64,000 nt of DNA from Anthoceros angustus (lineage: Eukaryota > Streptophyta > Anthocerotopsida > Anthocerotales > Anthocerotaceae): contig MU008163.1 in the NCBI GenBank assembly GCA_010909165.1, forward strand, positions 1,426,001 to 1,490,000, given 5' to 3'. The notes under the pieces were generated by a model that had not been told where the DNA came from, searched no databases, and saw only the letters and a list, made by a program, of their open reading frames with translations. Of this stretch, positions 32,787-45,700 are shown piece after piece. Every line of letters starts with the position of its first letter. Position 1 is the first letter of the stretch. The position numbers and the translations under genes are program-made.

Positions 32787-34943
32787 CTATCCTTCTCCAT
32801 GCCTTCTGGATGGGGGCCGTATCAGCCTTGCTTGACCCTTTAGCTGCTTCTGCTCCCCGACCAGAAAACTGTGCACCACTCCATCAGTATCTGTCCACCA
32901 GCTCTCACCTGGCTGCTTCCATGCCTTAATTCCTATCCTCCTTGCCTGCATCTCAGCTGCGTGCTCCCACATCTGGACACAGATGTATATATTCGACATA
33001 GTTACGTATGCGGTGGCATCGTTTTCATCAAGTTTCACTGCTTCATTGAAAGCAAGCCTTCCCACCTCCACATTCCTCCACTTTCGACAAGCACCCAACA
33101 GATTGTGCCAAAGTGCAGTGTTGGGTGATACAGGCAATGTCCTTGCCAACACTAGAGCTTCATTCAGTCGGCCTGCCCGGCCAAGGAGATCGACCATGCA
33201 AGTGTAGTGCTCCACCGTGGGAGCGATGCCGTAGATTTTGCTCATAGCCTCAAAGTACTCTTTCCCCTTGTTCACTAGGCCCGCATGACTGCACACTGCT
33301 AGGACACTGAGGAAGGTGACTCCAACCGGATGTATGCCATCCTCCAGCATCTTGTGAACTAAATCAAAGACCTCTTCACTGTCCCCTTGGCAACTGTAGC
33401 CTGCTATCAGCGCACTCCAGGTTACGACATCTCTTTCCAGCAATGCATCAAACACATGCTGTGCATCCACCACGCTCCCAGCCTTCCCATACATGTTTAT
33501 CAAACTGCCAGCTACAAAAACGTCAGCTTGAAGGCCTTGTTGTTCAATCCGTGCATGTAGCTGTCTTCCCAGATGCAAAGCTGCCACATTTGCACATGCC
33601 TGCAGGAGATACACAAAGGTCACACAATCAGGTGAAGCGATCCCTTCTAATTGCATAGCATGATAAAGATTAAGGGCTTTCTGGCCCATGCTCTGCTGGG
33701 AATACCCTGCTATCAAGGCATTCCACGTCACAACATCTTTTTGAACAAGTCCGTCAAACACTGTCTGAGCATCCTCTAGGCTCCCACACTTTGAGTACAT
33801 GTTAACCAAACTGTTAGCTACAAACCCATCATCTTGATGTCCTCGTTCCTTAATTTGAGCATGAATCTCCTTCCCAATCTCCAAAGCAGAAGTCCCCACA
33901 CTTGCGCATGCCTGCAGGAGGCACAAAAATGTCACAGAATCGGGTACAGCCATGCCATCTTCTTGCATAGCACTGTAGAGCCGGAGAGCTTCCAGGCCCA
34001 TGCCCTGCTGGGAATACCCTGCAATCATAGCATTCCACGTCACTGCATCTTTTCTATTTAGTCTGTCAAACACTCCTTGAGCTTCCTCCAAGCTGCCACA
34101 CTTTGCATACATGTCCACCAAGCAGCTACAGACAAACACATCAGGCTCAGTCCCACTGGCCAACACATCGGCATGCACAAGCTGCCCACTTTTCAAATCC
34201 AATCCCCTCGTACAGGCTTGAAGGGCTGCGACATACACATGACCATCTGGCTTCACACTTGACCTGCGCATCCGGCGATACAATTGTAAGGCCTGCTTGT
34301 CTTGCCCGTGTTTAGCATGAGCAGAAATGAGGGAGGACCACATGAAGGCATCTGGTTTCGCAACCGCTTCAAATACATCCATCGCGTCTTGCAACCTGCC
34401 ATGGCAAGCATACATTCGCAGGATGTGGTTGCCCAGGAAGGTGTCCGACTCGTATCCCACTTTCACCGTGAAGGCATGGACCAGGCGACCTAGCATAAGA
34501 TCCTTCTTGACTACACATTTCTTTAGGACAACATAAATAAGACCTTTGGGAATACAACAGTCTGTCTGCACCAGACTCCCCAAGGCCTCAACAGCCTCAG
34601 CGAGCAGGCCCTGATCACATAGCCTGCTCACGGTTTCAGCCGTGTCAGAATCACTCGCCAAGCTCCAGTCGGCATCCACCAAGGCCGTCTTGGAGTAGTT
34701 GATACTGCACAGAAGTCCTGGATGCCGAACAAATTGTCGCCGAACGAGCTCCTGCGAACGACAAGCTGCACGTCCAGCCAGACATTCTCGAGGACTGGCT
34801 AGCTTTCTTGCCGTGGTAATGTACCTCCCAAATTGGTACGGTTGGTTGCCTGAATCCAGGTGAGCCGGACCTCTTCCTCCTGGAAGACCTGTTAACCCAC
34901 CACTTTGCCTGGTCCACGAAAACTGACCGCTCCAGACAGTCAT
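32787..34943 (-). CDS. PLS-class pentatricopeptide repeat protein with E-type C-terminus
   Basis: A single uninterrupted frame of 718 residues from the ATG at 34943. The first 80 residues are basic and Ser/Gly-rich without acidic clusters, consistent with import into a plastid or mitochondrion. From about residue 110 to 600 there are back-to-back P, L and S repeats, seen as VDMYAKCGSLEEAQGVFD, AVTWNAMIAGYSQQGMG, VNMYSKCGSLEDAQTVFD and VVTWNALIAGYSQQSMG. The C-terminus has the E/E+ motifs (ALWHNLLGACRKW, then IGIKAWKQPGESWW, HSFLVGEQ) but no DYW deaminase. E-class PPR proteins select C-to-U (or U-to-C) editing sites in organelle RNA and recruit a DYW partner in trans. The lack of introns is normal for the family. 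A stop directly after a short basic tail could mark loss of a DYW domain. Confidence 0.93.
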   Translation of the reverse strand: MTVWSGQFSWTRQSGGLTGLPGGRGPAHLDSGNQPYQFGRYITTARKLASPRECLAGRAACRSQELVRRQFVRHPGLLCSINYSKTALVDADWSLASDSDTAETVSRLCDQGLLAEAVEALGSLVQTDCCIPKGLIYVVLKKCVVKKDLMLGRLVHAFTVKVGYESDTFLGNHILRMYACHGRLQDAMDVFEAVAKPDAFMWSSLISAHAKHGQDKQALQLYRRMRRSSVKPDGHVYVAALQACTRGLDLKSGQLVHADVLASGTEPDVFVCSCLVDMYAKCGSLEEAQGVFDRLNRKDAVTWNAMIAGYSQQGMGLEALRLYSAMQEDGMAVPDSVTFLCLLQACASVGTSALEIGKEIHAQIKERGHQDDGFVANSLVNMYSKCGSLEDAQTVFDGLVQKDVVTWNALIAGYSQQSMGQKALNLYHAMQLEGIASPDCVTFVYLLQACANVAALHLGRQLHARIEQQGLQADVFVAGSLINMYGKAGSVVDAQHVFDALLERDVVTWSALIAGYSCQGDSEEVFDLVHKMLEDGIHPVGVTFLSVLAVCSHAGLVNKGKEYFEAMSKIYGIAPTVEHYTCMVDLLGRAGRLNEALVLARTLPVSPNTALWHNLLGACRKWRNVEVGRLAFNEAVKLDENDATAYVTMSNIYICVQMWEHAAEMQARRIGIKAWKQPGESWWTDTDGVVHSFLVGEQKQLKGQARLIRPPSRRHGEG

Positions 34944-35080
34944 CGCTAAGCTCTAAAACATGCATGCAAGAGCACAGACCGGCTCCCTGGAGCCCTTCAC
35001 CACGCATAAAATTATGTCGAGATGTCACAGTCCATCTGACATTACACAGACTTGCACACAAATACTTCTGTCTAGAATTT

Positions 35081-35490
35081 TCATGAGAGCCTGGAAGAAC
35101 TCGTCATCCAGGTCATTCCAGCTAAGTATTCCAAAGTCGTGTCCTTGACAAGGAGGTGCTTAGAAGGCCTGCACCACTTGCCATGGGACGCTTCAGGGGT
35201 AAAGACTTGAAGCCTGCTTACCTTGCCCAATTGCAGACTTGATTCCGGGCTAGGGTTTGCCACAACCACCCGGAATATATTCTGCAGCTGCACAAGGCAA
35301 TCAGGAAAGAAGTCTCCACCCAGGACAAGGTCCATACTTCAAGCACTGTCTATTCACAGCAATGAGAGACAGCATAAGACGCTGGACGAGCTGAACGGAC
35401 TTGGCTGGGACGGCTTGGATGACGAGCAGTTCAAGGCCCTCGCGGGATCACCTGACATGAAGATCAATCACCTTGTGGACTATTAGACCA
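35081..35490. other. Inverted pair of short related coding-like segments
   Basis: On the minus strand at about 35125-35070 one frame reads WNDLDDEFFQALMKILD. On the plus strand at about 35385-35487 another reads LNGLGWDGLDDEQFKALAGS before a stop. The nucleotide sequences are also similar (TGGATGACGAG shared). Between them the minus strand has an open frame at 35335-35081 containing DCLVQLQNIFRVVVANPSPE. I do not recognise the parent protein. The arrangement suggests two gene fragments in opposite orientation. Confidence 0.3.
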
Positions 35491-35499
35491 GGGAACACA

Positions 35500-36173
35500 C
35501 CATAGTAGCTTCCACAGAAGGCTATCCTTGTAAGGAAGGGTCACCGACGGCAAGACGGTGCACTCTGGTTGTTGATTTCGAGTATCTATGTGACCCGCCA
35601 CTGTATCAACCAGCGGTAGCTAGGGCATACTTCATAGAGAACTTATTCGACAGTTGGCACCACGTTGGCGGAGATGAGGTTTTAATCACCTTTGTTCGAC
35701 TAGGTACTTATGCATCAGTTTTATTACTATTAGGTCGCCAGACGCCAAGAAGTGTTCCATTACTAGTTCTAAATTGAGACTCTTGGAGCCGCCGACATCT
35801 TTGCAAAGTCCCAAGAGTACTGTTGCAATATACAGAACGGTGACAAGCGACGAAACTCGGATACATGCAACGTCGCATAGACTACAGCTACCAAATCTGG
35901 GACACGGGGATATCAGCCCCAAGGGCCAAAAATCCTTCACACGCGCACCATGCAGGATTGAGAGCCAGAGGGAACGATAATGCCACCCTTGGCCTCTATC
36001 TTTCCCAAGAACATCCAGTACATGTCGTGATAGGTCTACGAAGTGCCAGACGGTGAATGCAAGAAAACGAGTATCAGAGCTCGTGCCATGCTGGCAAGGC
36101 CAAAACGCCAACGCCTGTAATACAGCTAATATGAAGGCTTCAGCACCGCCACAATAGCTGCCGGGGACAGGAG
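35500..36173. other. Gap downstream of Rab GDI
   Basis: No gene supported. A 141-codon minus-strand open frame at 36111-35686 shows no domain and overlaps the region expected to hold the 3' UTR of the GDI gene. Confidence 0.4.
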
Positions 36174-39100
36174 CTACTCCTCTGCAGCACGTGCAGCACT
36201 AAGATCCACACTTAAGTCCAGGACCTGCACGTAGATAACGTGTCAATCAGAAGCCAACCCAATCAACGAAATCAAGACATTTCATCCGTGCCAACCCTAG
36301 CTCGACTGCCGCCTCACAGTCTGTACCGGTGGCGACCATCAAACTGACTGTATCCTCTTTAGACATGGTTCTATGGGGAAACATTTCAATTCTCCAAAAA
36401 TTCAAGGCCATGGCAAACCGTTACATCACGCAAGTGTAGTCCAAAAATACCTTTCCCGTGATTTTTGTGTACATTGCACAGACATCTTGAACAGTTGTCT
36501 CAAAATGAGTGGTTGGATCATAGCTCTGCATTCATAAAAAAAATTAGCCACAGATGGGTTTCAAATATATATATCAGCATTACGTCTACAAAAGACTGGG
36601 CAGAGACGCTCAACTACCTTGGATATATAACAGTTGTCTTTACTTGAGTCATTGATAGGCTCATATCTGTCATAGATTTCATAAAAGGTCTCGTCCACAG
36701 GCCCTAGAATGCTCAGCCCAGGGGCAAGCTCCTGCTCTGGCCTGTCTGTCTCAGCTGCTGTGGATACAAAAGCTATATACTTTCCCTTGGGAGCCACATT
36801 GTGGGAATAGGAACAGCAAAACACATACCTGCAGCATGAACACGAGATCACAACACCTCAGTCCCAGAAACCAGGAGAGTTATCAAAAGCAAGAGAAAAC
36901 AAGAATGATACAGACATGTCGGATTTCCTGTTCAGCTGCTTCTGAGGAAGTATGATTTGAACAGACTGAGATTCATTTGTGTTTGGGATAGCATGGCTCA
37001 AAAAACAAATTGCTCGAACTACTTTCCCCACAACTTTCACCTGCAAAAAACCAGGATTGAAGTAAGTGCCGCTTATGTCAAATGAGCTGCTCTGCTATAA
37101 ACATGGACATCTGAACCCCGTATACCTTGTCAGGGAGGTATGACGGGTCACAGACCACCCTCTTGGACTTTGCAGTTTCTCCTTCGGAGGTCACACCCCT
37201 TACTTTCCCGTCCTCATCAAATTCTACCTGAAAACCCCACAAGGGTTTTACCACAATGACAGCACAGGATGGAAGTCCAGAATGGCTTCTGAGAAGCATA
37301 CCTTGCAATCAGGCTTGGCTAGCATGTATGTCCCACCGTACACAGCACTCAACCGGGCAAAAGCCTGTGAGGATAAGACACAATATCTGAGCCTTGAGCT
37401 CAACAAGACTGGCTTGGCAAACAAAGGCTGTGAAGTTAGCTGATGGGAAAAGCCAAATCAATAAATTACCTGAGGAAGCTCTCCAAGCCCGTAGAGAGGG
37501 TAAATGTATGGTGAAGTGCCCTGGAACCTGATCAAGGACTCCTCATAGAGCTACACAGCCCACTCCCAAAACATTAGGGAGGATTTGTCTTGCAAAACAC
37601 AGCTTATAGAACACGGCTGCAGCTGGAGAGCAATTTTGGAGCCTGAAATGCTAACCTTAACCCTCTTCACCATCTCTAGCGCGGGCTGATCAATATAATC
37701 ATCATCCCTATAAAGTGCTAGAGCATGGCCAATGAAATCAATTGTGTTCTCCGCCAGCTTGAACTTACTGTACATTTCACAGGTTAGACAAACACGTAGA
37801 GGTGAATATTAAGGCATGTGCATGAAGTACAACACTCATTTTGCACATCCTGACCCAACCAGTACAAAAGATGAACACGTTTTACCCTCAAAAGTTCTAT
37901 CCAAAGTTGTGGCAACTCACATAAATAGTTCCTTAGACGTAACTCTGGTAAGATCCAAGCCCTCATGGGTTTTAGGATCCTTTTCGTCATAGTTCTGCAC
38001 ATACAAAAAGAAGGACCTTGCATGGCGCTTCTCAAAGAGTCCCATCAGTGGGGACTTCAAAGCTTCCACATCATTTGCTGGGACTTTGTAGATCTGCAAA
38101 GGATTTCAAGGCGGGTCAGCAGAGAATGGAGGCATTTCCAGGGCAACAAGCAGTCCACCTTTGAGAATTGATTGCTTGACAATACAAACTTTGAACATCA
38201 GCGGGAAATGAATAATCACAGCAAAGCTGAGGTTCCATATGCTGCACACAACTGTACACCTTTCCTTGCTTGTAGACATAGCTGCCGTCTACAGCTTTGA
38301 ATGAAAGATACTTGGTCACATCAGTGTGGATCAGAACTTTCACCAGGGTTCCATTTGCCATCATGAACTGCACAGGGGCGAGGGATCATGGGTAAGACAA
38401 CCAAACTGGAGACAGACATGTGGTAAAACTTACAGGGAGACTTGAAAAACACGCAACCACATGCCATAAATGTGGGCATCCGTTATGAATAATCACCCGA
38501 CACGCCTCGGTCTAAAAGAAGACACACCTTGGGGACCATGTCAACATTGTACTCCTTGCTAGATCCAAGTGCCGGAGGTGGTTTCTCTCCATTCTTGAAC
38601 TTACTCCATAGCTGCAAATGCCATATCTCTCAGTCTCACCAAGTGGAGTCAGGTGAGACTGAAAGAGCATTGACACTCGCCACCAAGCACCCAGCCAGCA
38701 CAGCTTACCTGATTGAGAGTGAGAGACGCAGATGCGCCTCCGTAGTAGTCATTCCTGTCCATGTGCAACACCTACAGCAAACGCCAATCAGCACGGTCAA
38801 CCTCCGAATCAACTGACCGCAGCTACAACCAAATATTAGTATCAATAATCCTCAAAAATCACACGACATTGCCAACATTTCATTTTCCCAGCACGAAGAT
38901 CAAGTAACCAGCGTCTCAGCCACCAGCCAGAGGCGCACGAAAGACCTCCGCAAACACAGCTAATTGTAGCACTTCGTCAAGAGAACCAAAAACTAGCACA
39001 CAGCGAGACCTTGGCTCCGGAGTCCACCAACCAATTCAGCCAACTGGTGCCATCACAGGTTACTAAGACGCGGGAGCGGTCAGACAAGGCTCCCGGAAAG

Positions 39101-39449
39101 CGCTCACTTAAGATGCGGCACAAACCGCATCCATCACACCAGCACAGGTTTCAGAAAACCGTCGGCTTGCCCTACCGGCCATGATCCCCTCATTTCCCCA
39201 CAACCAGCCTAACCAGGGCTTCCAAGCGAAGCCCGGCACCCGAGGTGGCGACAGGACACCAGGCAATTGCGATCTCCAGCAAGCGGAGGACGGGCAGCAC
39301 AGGAGCAACTGGCTCATCTTCATCTCATCTCATCTGCAGGCAGCCAAGAGAGCAGACCTCACCTTGAGGCGATCGACGGAGAGCAGGCCGCTGAGAATGC
39401 ACTCCTTCAGCCCGGTGCCGAGCACGATCACATCGTACTCTTCATCCAT
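36174..39449 (-). CDS. GDI: Rab GDP dissociation inhibitor (GDI), 13 exons
   Basis: Exons: 39449-39362/3, 38771-38709, 38611-38528, 38367-38260, 38093-37921, 37767-37656, 37550-37470, 37364-37302, 37227-37126, 37040-36916, 36828-36618, 36525-36451, 36224-36174. All have GT/AG borders and the frame is kept. The start [21 protein letters not shown] and [12 protein letters not shown] are the conserved first region of [46 protein letters not shown] and [12 protein letters not shown] mark the later conserved regions, and the protein ends [16 protein letters not shown]. Length is about 445 residues, as in plant GDI. GDI extracts prenylated GDP-bound Rab GTPases from membranes and recycles them in the cytosol. 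No damage was seen, and it is probably constitutively expressed. Confidence 0.95.
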
Positions 39450-41189
39450 CTTGGCACCGCTGTAGGTGCGCAGCTCCGGGAGCTCAAGCCCGAGCACAGG
39501 CGAGCACGAGAAGAGATCCGAGGCTGCGAGAGGCCTGCCGCGCTTCGCCGAAGGAGGTCGCCGCCGGGGACGGGAAAGCGCGCGAGCACGTCTGAATTAG
39601 CGCGACTGGATCCAACCTGTGCGCGAGAGGACACGGGAGTGGCAGGGCCAGGCTGATAAGCGCAGCCACGCTGTAAGCAAGTGGAGAAGGCACGAAAGCC
39701 CTGCCTTCCCTTTCCGCTCTCTGCCTCAGATCCAAACCGGGACCGAACCAGGGCCGGGCTGGGCCGGGTAGCTAAAACCAGCGTGTAAGAGCAGCGGCAG
39801 CAGTCAACTCGAACCGAGTCTTCCCCGAATGTGCTCGCAACTTAGTCGAGGACAACCGTGGAGGCTCACAGGGAGGAAGAGTTGTGAAAATATTTTTGAA
39901 TTCCACAACGGACGATGACCGTGACCGTGGATACGTATACATTGTTTGGGCGTAACACCTAAAAACTGTCCAAGTAGTAGGTAGCTGAACTTCTTCGCAG
40001 GATGGGATGGAAGCAACCTTTGGTGATGGGATTTGTATCATGGTTATATTACGTTTACCAACCAGTGCTATCAAAGGTTGATAAATTTTTTTACTAGATT
40101 ATATAAAGTTGTGCAAAGGCTGATCATAGTTTTTATTTCTACGGATGTGCTTCATAAGGTTGATGAAGATCCTCTAGCCTGGTAGGAGCGCCAACTGCAT
40201 GGTGAAGTTTGATGTTGCAGTGGGTGGGTTAATCGAGCCCAGATTTATTTTGGTGGGAAACACTTGGGCCTGAAGGTTAGGTACATTATCATTGAAATCA
40301 TACAAATATGCAGTGCAGCAAATATAGCAATGCAGCAAGCGACACACAGAGTAAACACTCATAATACCTTTCCAGATCATGTTAAGCCTAATCTTCAATA
40401 TCCCCCACTCCAATGATGGAATCACTTGAACCTAACAAACCATTAATCCAAAGAAAAATGTCTTAACCATCAATCCAGAGATTCATAACAAAGACCAAGT
40501 CAACTCTTACCAAAAAACACAAGCTCTATCACTCAAGCAACCTTCATCACAATAAGAGTTGGCGAAGAGCGTGGTCGTAATTCTCTGCATTATCAAGGAA
40601 GATAAACATCTTCGCCCCCCTTTTGGAAGATAAAAGTGCTCTCTGATCCAGAGCATAGAATAGTTTCGCCCTAGACATTGTTTTATGCTTGTTTCCCCTT
40701 AGACATTATTTTATATTACCATGGTAAGAATTTATCTAAGAAACTAAAATGGGCTACTTAAATAATACAAAACAACGTTTACGCTATCGATCTACCTCCT
40801 TGAAGTGACGAGTGATATTTTTTGAGGAAGAATTGGGAGCTTATTTAAACTAGCTTAAGCAAGTTTGAGAAAAGCAAAAGGTACATCTTACTTACTCGTT
40901 GAGTGAGTTGTCCATTGAAATTATTATTTATCTTTAAATATAAAAATTTAAAATCTTATAATTAAATGGTAATATCTACTATGAAGTATACTTGATTGAA
41001 TAAATATAGATAGATAATGCTTATCTATCTGTTCCTTTGGCCACTTTTTGGAGAGCAGTATAAACTTTTGTAAGCATTATCTATTGTAATATATATGTAA
41101 TAATATTTATCACATATATATGGCATACAAGGGGTGGAAAGTACAAAAGAGCGATTTTTTTCCATTTAAGGAGCGCCCATATACTCTAC
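39450..41189. other. Upstream region of Rab GDI and AT-rich gap
   Basis: GC-rich to about 39770 (probably the leader and promoter of GDI, without a clear TATA box), then AT-rich repeat-like DNA with no supported gene. Confidence 0.5.
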
Positions 41190-41425
41190 CTAATGATATT
41201 TTCTTGACCTGGTGAGCAAGGTCTCCCCCATATAGGTACTCTGCCTCATAGTATTTTCTTGACCTGGAAACCAGGTCTCCCATATGAGTACTCTGCGTCA
41301 TGGTATTTTCTTGACCTGGGAAGATATTCTGCCTCATGGTATTTTCTTTACCAGGGGAAGCCGTCTCCCATAAACTCTGCCTAGGTAATGGTATTTTCTT
41401 GACCTGGTGGAGCCAGGTCTCTGGT
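41190..41425 (+). repeat. Imperfect ~55-bp tandem repeat with small hairpins
   Basis: Five degenerate copies of a unit containing TGGTATTTTCTTGACCTGG, then (A)CCAGGTCTCCCATA and TACTCTGCCTCA. In the best copies GACCTGG and CCAGGTC are separated by 3-5 bases and can form a hairpin. No flanking gene shows a relation to it. Confidence 0.8.
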
Positions 41426-42729
41426 GCAGATATGGCTGTAACAGGCCTACTGGAGACACAATCTCGTGTTATTAACCCTCCGAGAAGGGAGGGGTGCAGA
41501 CCAAGGAAAGGAATGCTGGCAGGCGGGTCACCTCCACTCTCGACTTCCTCATCGAATACACAGCTTATCGGAGGGTGAAGTCAGCTGCCTAGTGGCCGTT
41601 CGCCGTTGCTATCTTTGCAGAATCCAGTGGTAGATGCCCTGGCTTGGGGATGGGATTTTGTGGCATGTGTATGGAAATGTATCAGCAACTGGCCTGGGTG
41701 GGAATGCTGACTGTGGATGCTTGGCCTGCCGAGTAGAAACAGAAAGAAGGGCCTAGACTTTCTTCTAGGAGCTCTGTCGCCAGTATCGTGATCCCCTTTT
41801 GAAGATGACATGGCCTAAGTGGAAATTAGCCCTTGTGAGAAACTCTACGACTGAGTGGGGAAAACCCTCGTGCAGCTGACTGAAGAGTTTGATGTGGGAA
41901 GTGCTCCAGAGCCTTGTTCGGCCTTGTGGCCAAGGGGACGGAGCGAAAAGGAGCCCTTCAGCAGAGCAACGCAGGTCTTGATGATTCTGTGGGCACTTCT
42001 GAGTTGCCAGTGATGTAAGCCTTTAGCTGCCTCTTTAGCCCTAGCAGCAACAGTCCCAATCTTGAGCCATCCATAGCCAGAATTCGCCTCTCAGAGGTGC
42101 CCTTGAGTCTGATTTACTACTGTTCAGCTGCTTGGTGAACGGGCATGCGTGCAAAGTGTGGCAACTTGGAAGACGCACAGGGAGAGTTCGATGCCCGAGC
42201 CCTGCTCCTGCGTGTTCCCGATTCTTGGTTCTGAACAGTTGCAACTCCACAGGGCCCTGCAGTATAGCAGGGGCCTCCATGCCAAAACTTGTCGTGTATG
42301 TAACACGGAAACCAGTAGCCAGGATAGCTTTTCCGTCGGGAGTCCCCAGCCAGGTAGCCACACTGCATAGGATGCTGGCTGTGAGGACGTTGAGCTCGCT
42401 GATTCTGGGAGTTGAAGGTTTCCCTTCACGCCGATTTAAACCAGCTCTGAAAGTTGAAGGTGTAGCTTGAGCTTGAAACCAGACTTCATCCAACTGCTCC
42501 CAAGTGTTGCCAGTGAACTGCCGAGTCTTGCTGGTCTCTGAATGTGTCTTTCTGGCCTAGTTGAATGGAAAGTGAGGGGCTTCCCTTCCTGATGTTCCCC
42601 GGTTTGCTGATATATGAACGGTCTTCACTGTAGGCTGGTCGGTTGGCTGTGTTGCCGAGAGGTGCGTTGAAGGAGGTTAGTTGGTGGCGAGATTGTGCCG
42701 CCGTGAAAGGGTTTGAGTGCAGCAAGGCG
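41426..42729. other. Gap upstream of GRC3, one long open frame of unknown meaning
   Basis: A minus-strand frame of 150 codons (42493-42041) contains VATWLGTPDGKAILATGF and SFGMEAPAILQGPVELQLF, which looks protein-like. I cannot place it in a family and see no neighbouring exons. The rest shows nothing supported. Confidence 0.3.
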
Positions 42730-45700
42730 ATGAAAGGATGGCTGCGCTATGCTCATGGCGGTTTGTTTCCGCCGTCGCCTTCCCGAAAGCGACGTAGCGA
42801 TGCGAAGGTCAGGTCTGGAAAGAAATCCAGGACAGGACCGAGGGGCCCTCGGTTGGAGGTGCAGGAAGAAGACCAGTCGAAGAGTGCAGGTTTCCTGCCG
42901 GAGGAGTCGGGAGACGAGCCTGAGGCTCCGGCAGTGGAGGGAATCAGGTTGGAGGTTATACTTGACTGTAGAAGAGAAGGTTTTTTTTTCATGGTGGTGT
43001 GTCGAATCGGAACAAGTGAGCAAGTTGTGGTGGTGTTGTCTCTGCAGCTCGGTCACATACGATGGGGACTCAGCGATGGTCAATCTCCAGTTTGGGCAGG
43101 TTTTGTCTTGTGCTTTAGCTAGAATTATGTCACCTGATAAACTGTTTCGTGTTCGGAGGACTTTGGTGATGTCGGACGTGGATTGAGTGGTTCGGTTGAC
43201 TCTGTAGGTTGCGTCCATGGATGGATGTGCCATGGTCACTTGTGTGAAAGGCGGTGCGGCTATGTTGGGGTATAACCTCCTTCATGGTGTCGAAGTGTAT
43301 GTCTGCTCAAGCTCGAAGATATCTCCTGTTGTCTGCTTCGAGCCACGTTTGCTCCATGTGAAAGAGAGGGGCTTGAGGAGCCCCTCCAGGAAAGATGATG
43401 GTGCTGGGTGCGTTCTGGAGTTCAAGTCCCATCATGGGGGACTTCCTGCAGATGATGGAACTCAGAGGCTGTCATTTAAGATTGTGAGTGTTGTTTTCAC
43501 ATGTGTGCATGTCTGTGAGATGTGGAGTACAGGGAGTTGTCAAGCTGTATGGGCATTTATCCCGTTGAATGGCGCAGGTGGTCTGTGAGGCAGGGGTTGG
43601 AGGTAAGGCGGATTCGGTAGCTGAGTCAATGGAAGGCTCGGGAGCTGAGGTCAAGGTGAAGCAAGCTAGGAAGTACGGGGAAACTGACTCGGATGGTTGT
43701 GATTCTGAAGGAGAGCCTTCAGATGAAAGCCTGGATGAAGAGGACCAGATGGATGTTGATAAGCCACTAGTCTTCAGGAAGAGGAGGGCAGACGATCAGG
43801 ACATGCCAGTAAAGAGAAGAAAGGAGATACAAGAAGACATGCGATCAATTGTCCTTCCTCCTTCATGGTGTGCTGCAGCTGATGCTATCCTGCAGGATAA
43901 CCAACCTGGTGGACCCATTGTGGCAATATGTGGGGCTAAGAACACAGGGAAATCTACTTTCGGGAGATATCTTGTCAACAGACTACTTAACAGGTCCCTG
44001 CAATCCGTGCTTCCAATTTTTTTGTTGGGCTGCAGACATCTAGCTTAAGGATGTTTACATGTGAATATAGAGATCGCTGCCTGGTCCACATTTTCGTTAT
44101 AGATGTCAGGAAGCACGTGTGAGAATCTCACTCTTGAATGTTTGAACTCAGTTATGACGCAGTAGCATACTTGGACTCCGATGTGGGGCAACCAGAGTTC
44201 ACGGTTCCAGGATGCTTATCTCTTCACATCATTGATAGGCCAATAACAGGTATGTAGACTAACCTTGTCTGAGCGTTGGTATCTGGTCTCTCTACACGTT
44301 GACACGTTATGTTTGCGTGTTCCTCTTGTATTACGTTCTCTGATAACTACTATGCGGTTGTGTTTGCAGGTCCACCAGCATTCCACCTTCACAACCCAGA
44401 GAGGTGACCGTTTGATTTCTGGTGATTTTCAGGGGCAGTATTTGTGAAAGGCATTGGCTCTCTCACGACTACTGATTGATTACTGTTGGTCTTTGAAGCT
44501 CAGGTGTTTCTTCTTTGGTGATGTTTCTCCTAAGAGCAATCCAGCGCTATATATGCAGCAGTTTGAAAGCCTTTATCATTATTTTCAGAAGTTGATTCGC
44601 TGTGCGGATGGGGAGTTGAAAGGTGGCCGCCAGACTCCCCTGGTGATAAACACTCATGGGTGGATTAAAGGTGAGTTATCTGTCAAGCTGGAAGCCCTTG
44701 GTTGAGCAGCCTAATCTGGAATGATGTACCACTAAGCAATGGTTTTTGGTGCAGGTGTGGGTTACAACTTACTGGTCCACCTTCTTGGACACATTCATCC
44801 TTCACACACTGTGCAAGTCTTGTCCCAAGCTGACAGCAAGAACCTCCCACCTAGCAAATTCTGGGATGTTCAAAATGAGGCTGTGGGTGATACAGAGCTC
44901 CTGTATATTTCAACTCCCTCAGCAGTTCGTGGGGACGCTGTGTACGAACCTGTCTTTGGCTCTCCTGCTGTTCTTCTCATTGAAACTAACATTAGCAGTG
45001 AGAAGCTGGAAGAGGGTCACAAATGGTTTTTTGCCGTCTCATGTCTTGCAGGGATGGTAATGGGCATGTAGGTAGGAGTGCTGTACATATGAGAGGCTTA
45101 CGAGTCTTGTCATATTTTCAGCAGTGTTTTGGCCGCGACCTTGCCCCTCTTCCATTCAGAGAAGAGAGGCTGTTTATGCAAACGGCGATGGACCTAACTT
45201 TTCACGCACCTTACGTGGTCTCGTCATCCGCTGTGAAGGTGGTTCATATGCACTCAGAGGTGAGACCTACATTCTCTGGGCAATGCGCTCCTCATGCTTC
45301 ATGCTTCTCGGACTGAGCAGGTATGTCACCAAGAGGCTGGTAATGCACGTGGTCACTGAAAGCTTGACTGAACTTCGCTCTCAGGTGCCAAGCAGTGAAA
45401 GCTTATACAGCATCAATGGTGCATTGGTCGGGTTAGCTATAAGTTGCCGCCCCAAGGACAGGCAGGATGCGCTGCAGGAATCGCATGCGACATGCATCGG
45501 GTTCGGTATGTGAGTGCAATATTCTGCAGGGCTAGGATGTCTCCCTGCCATTCCTTTGATCTGACGGCACTGGTATGCAGGCATTGTACGCGCTGTGGAT
45601 TTGAGCCTCGGTTTAATCTACCTCATCACCCCTGTTCCTCTGGAGCTGCTGGAGGAAGTGGACACTATTCTGCAGGGTCGAGTGAAACTACCATTGCCCT

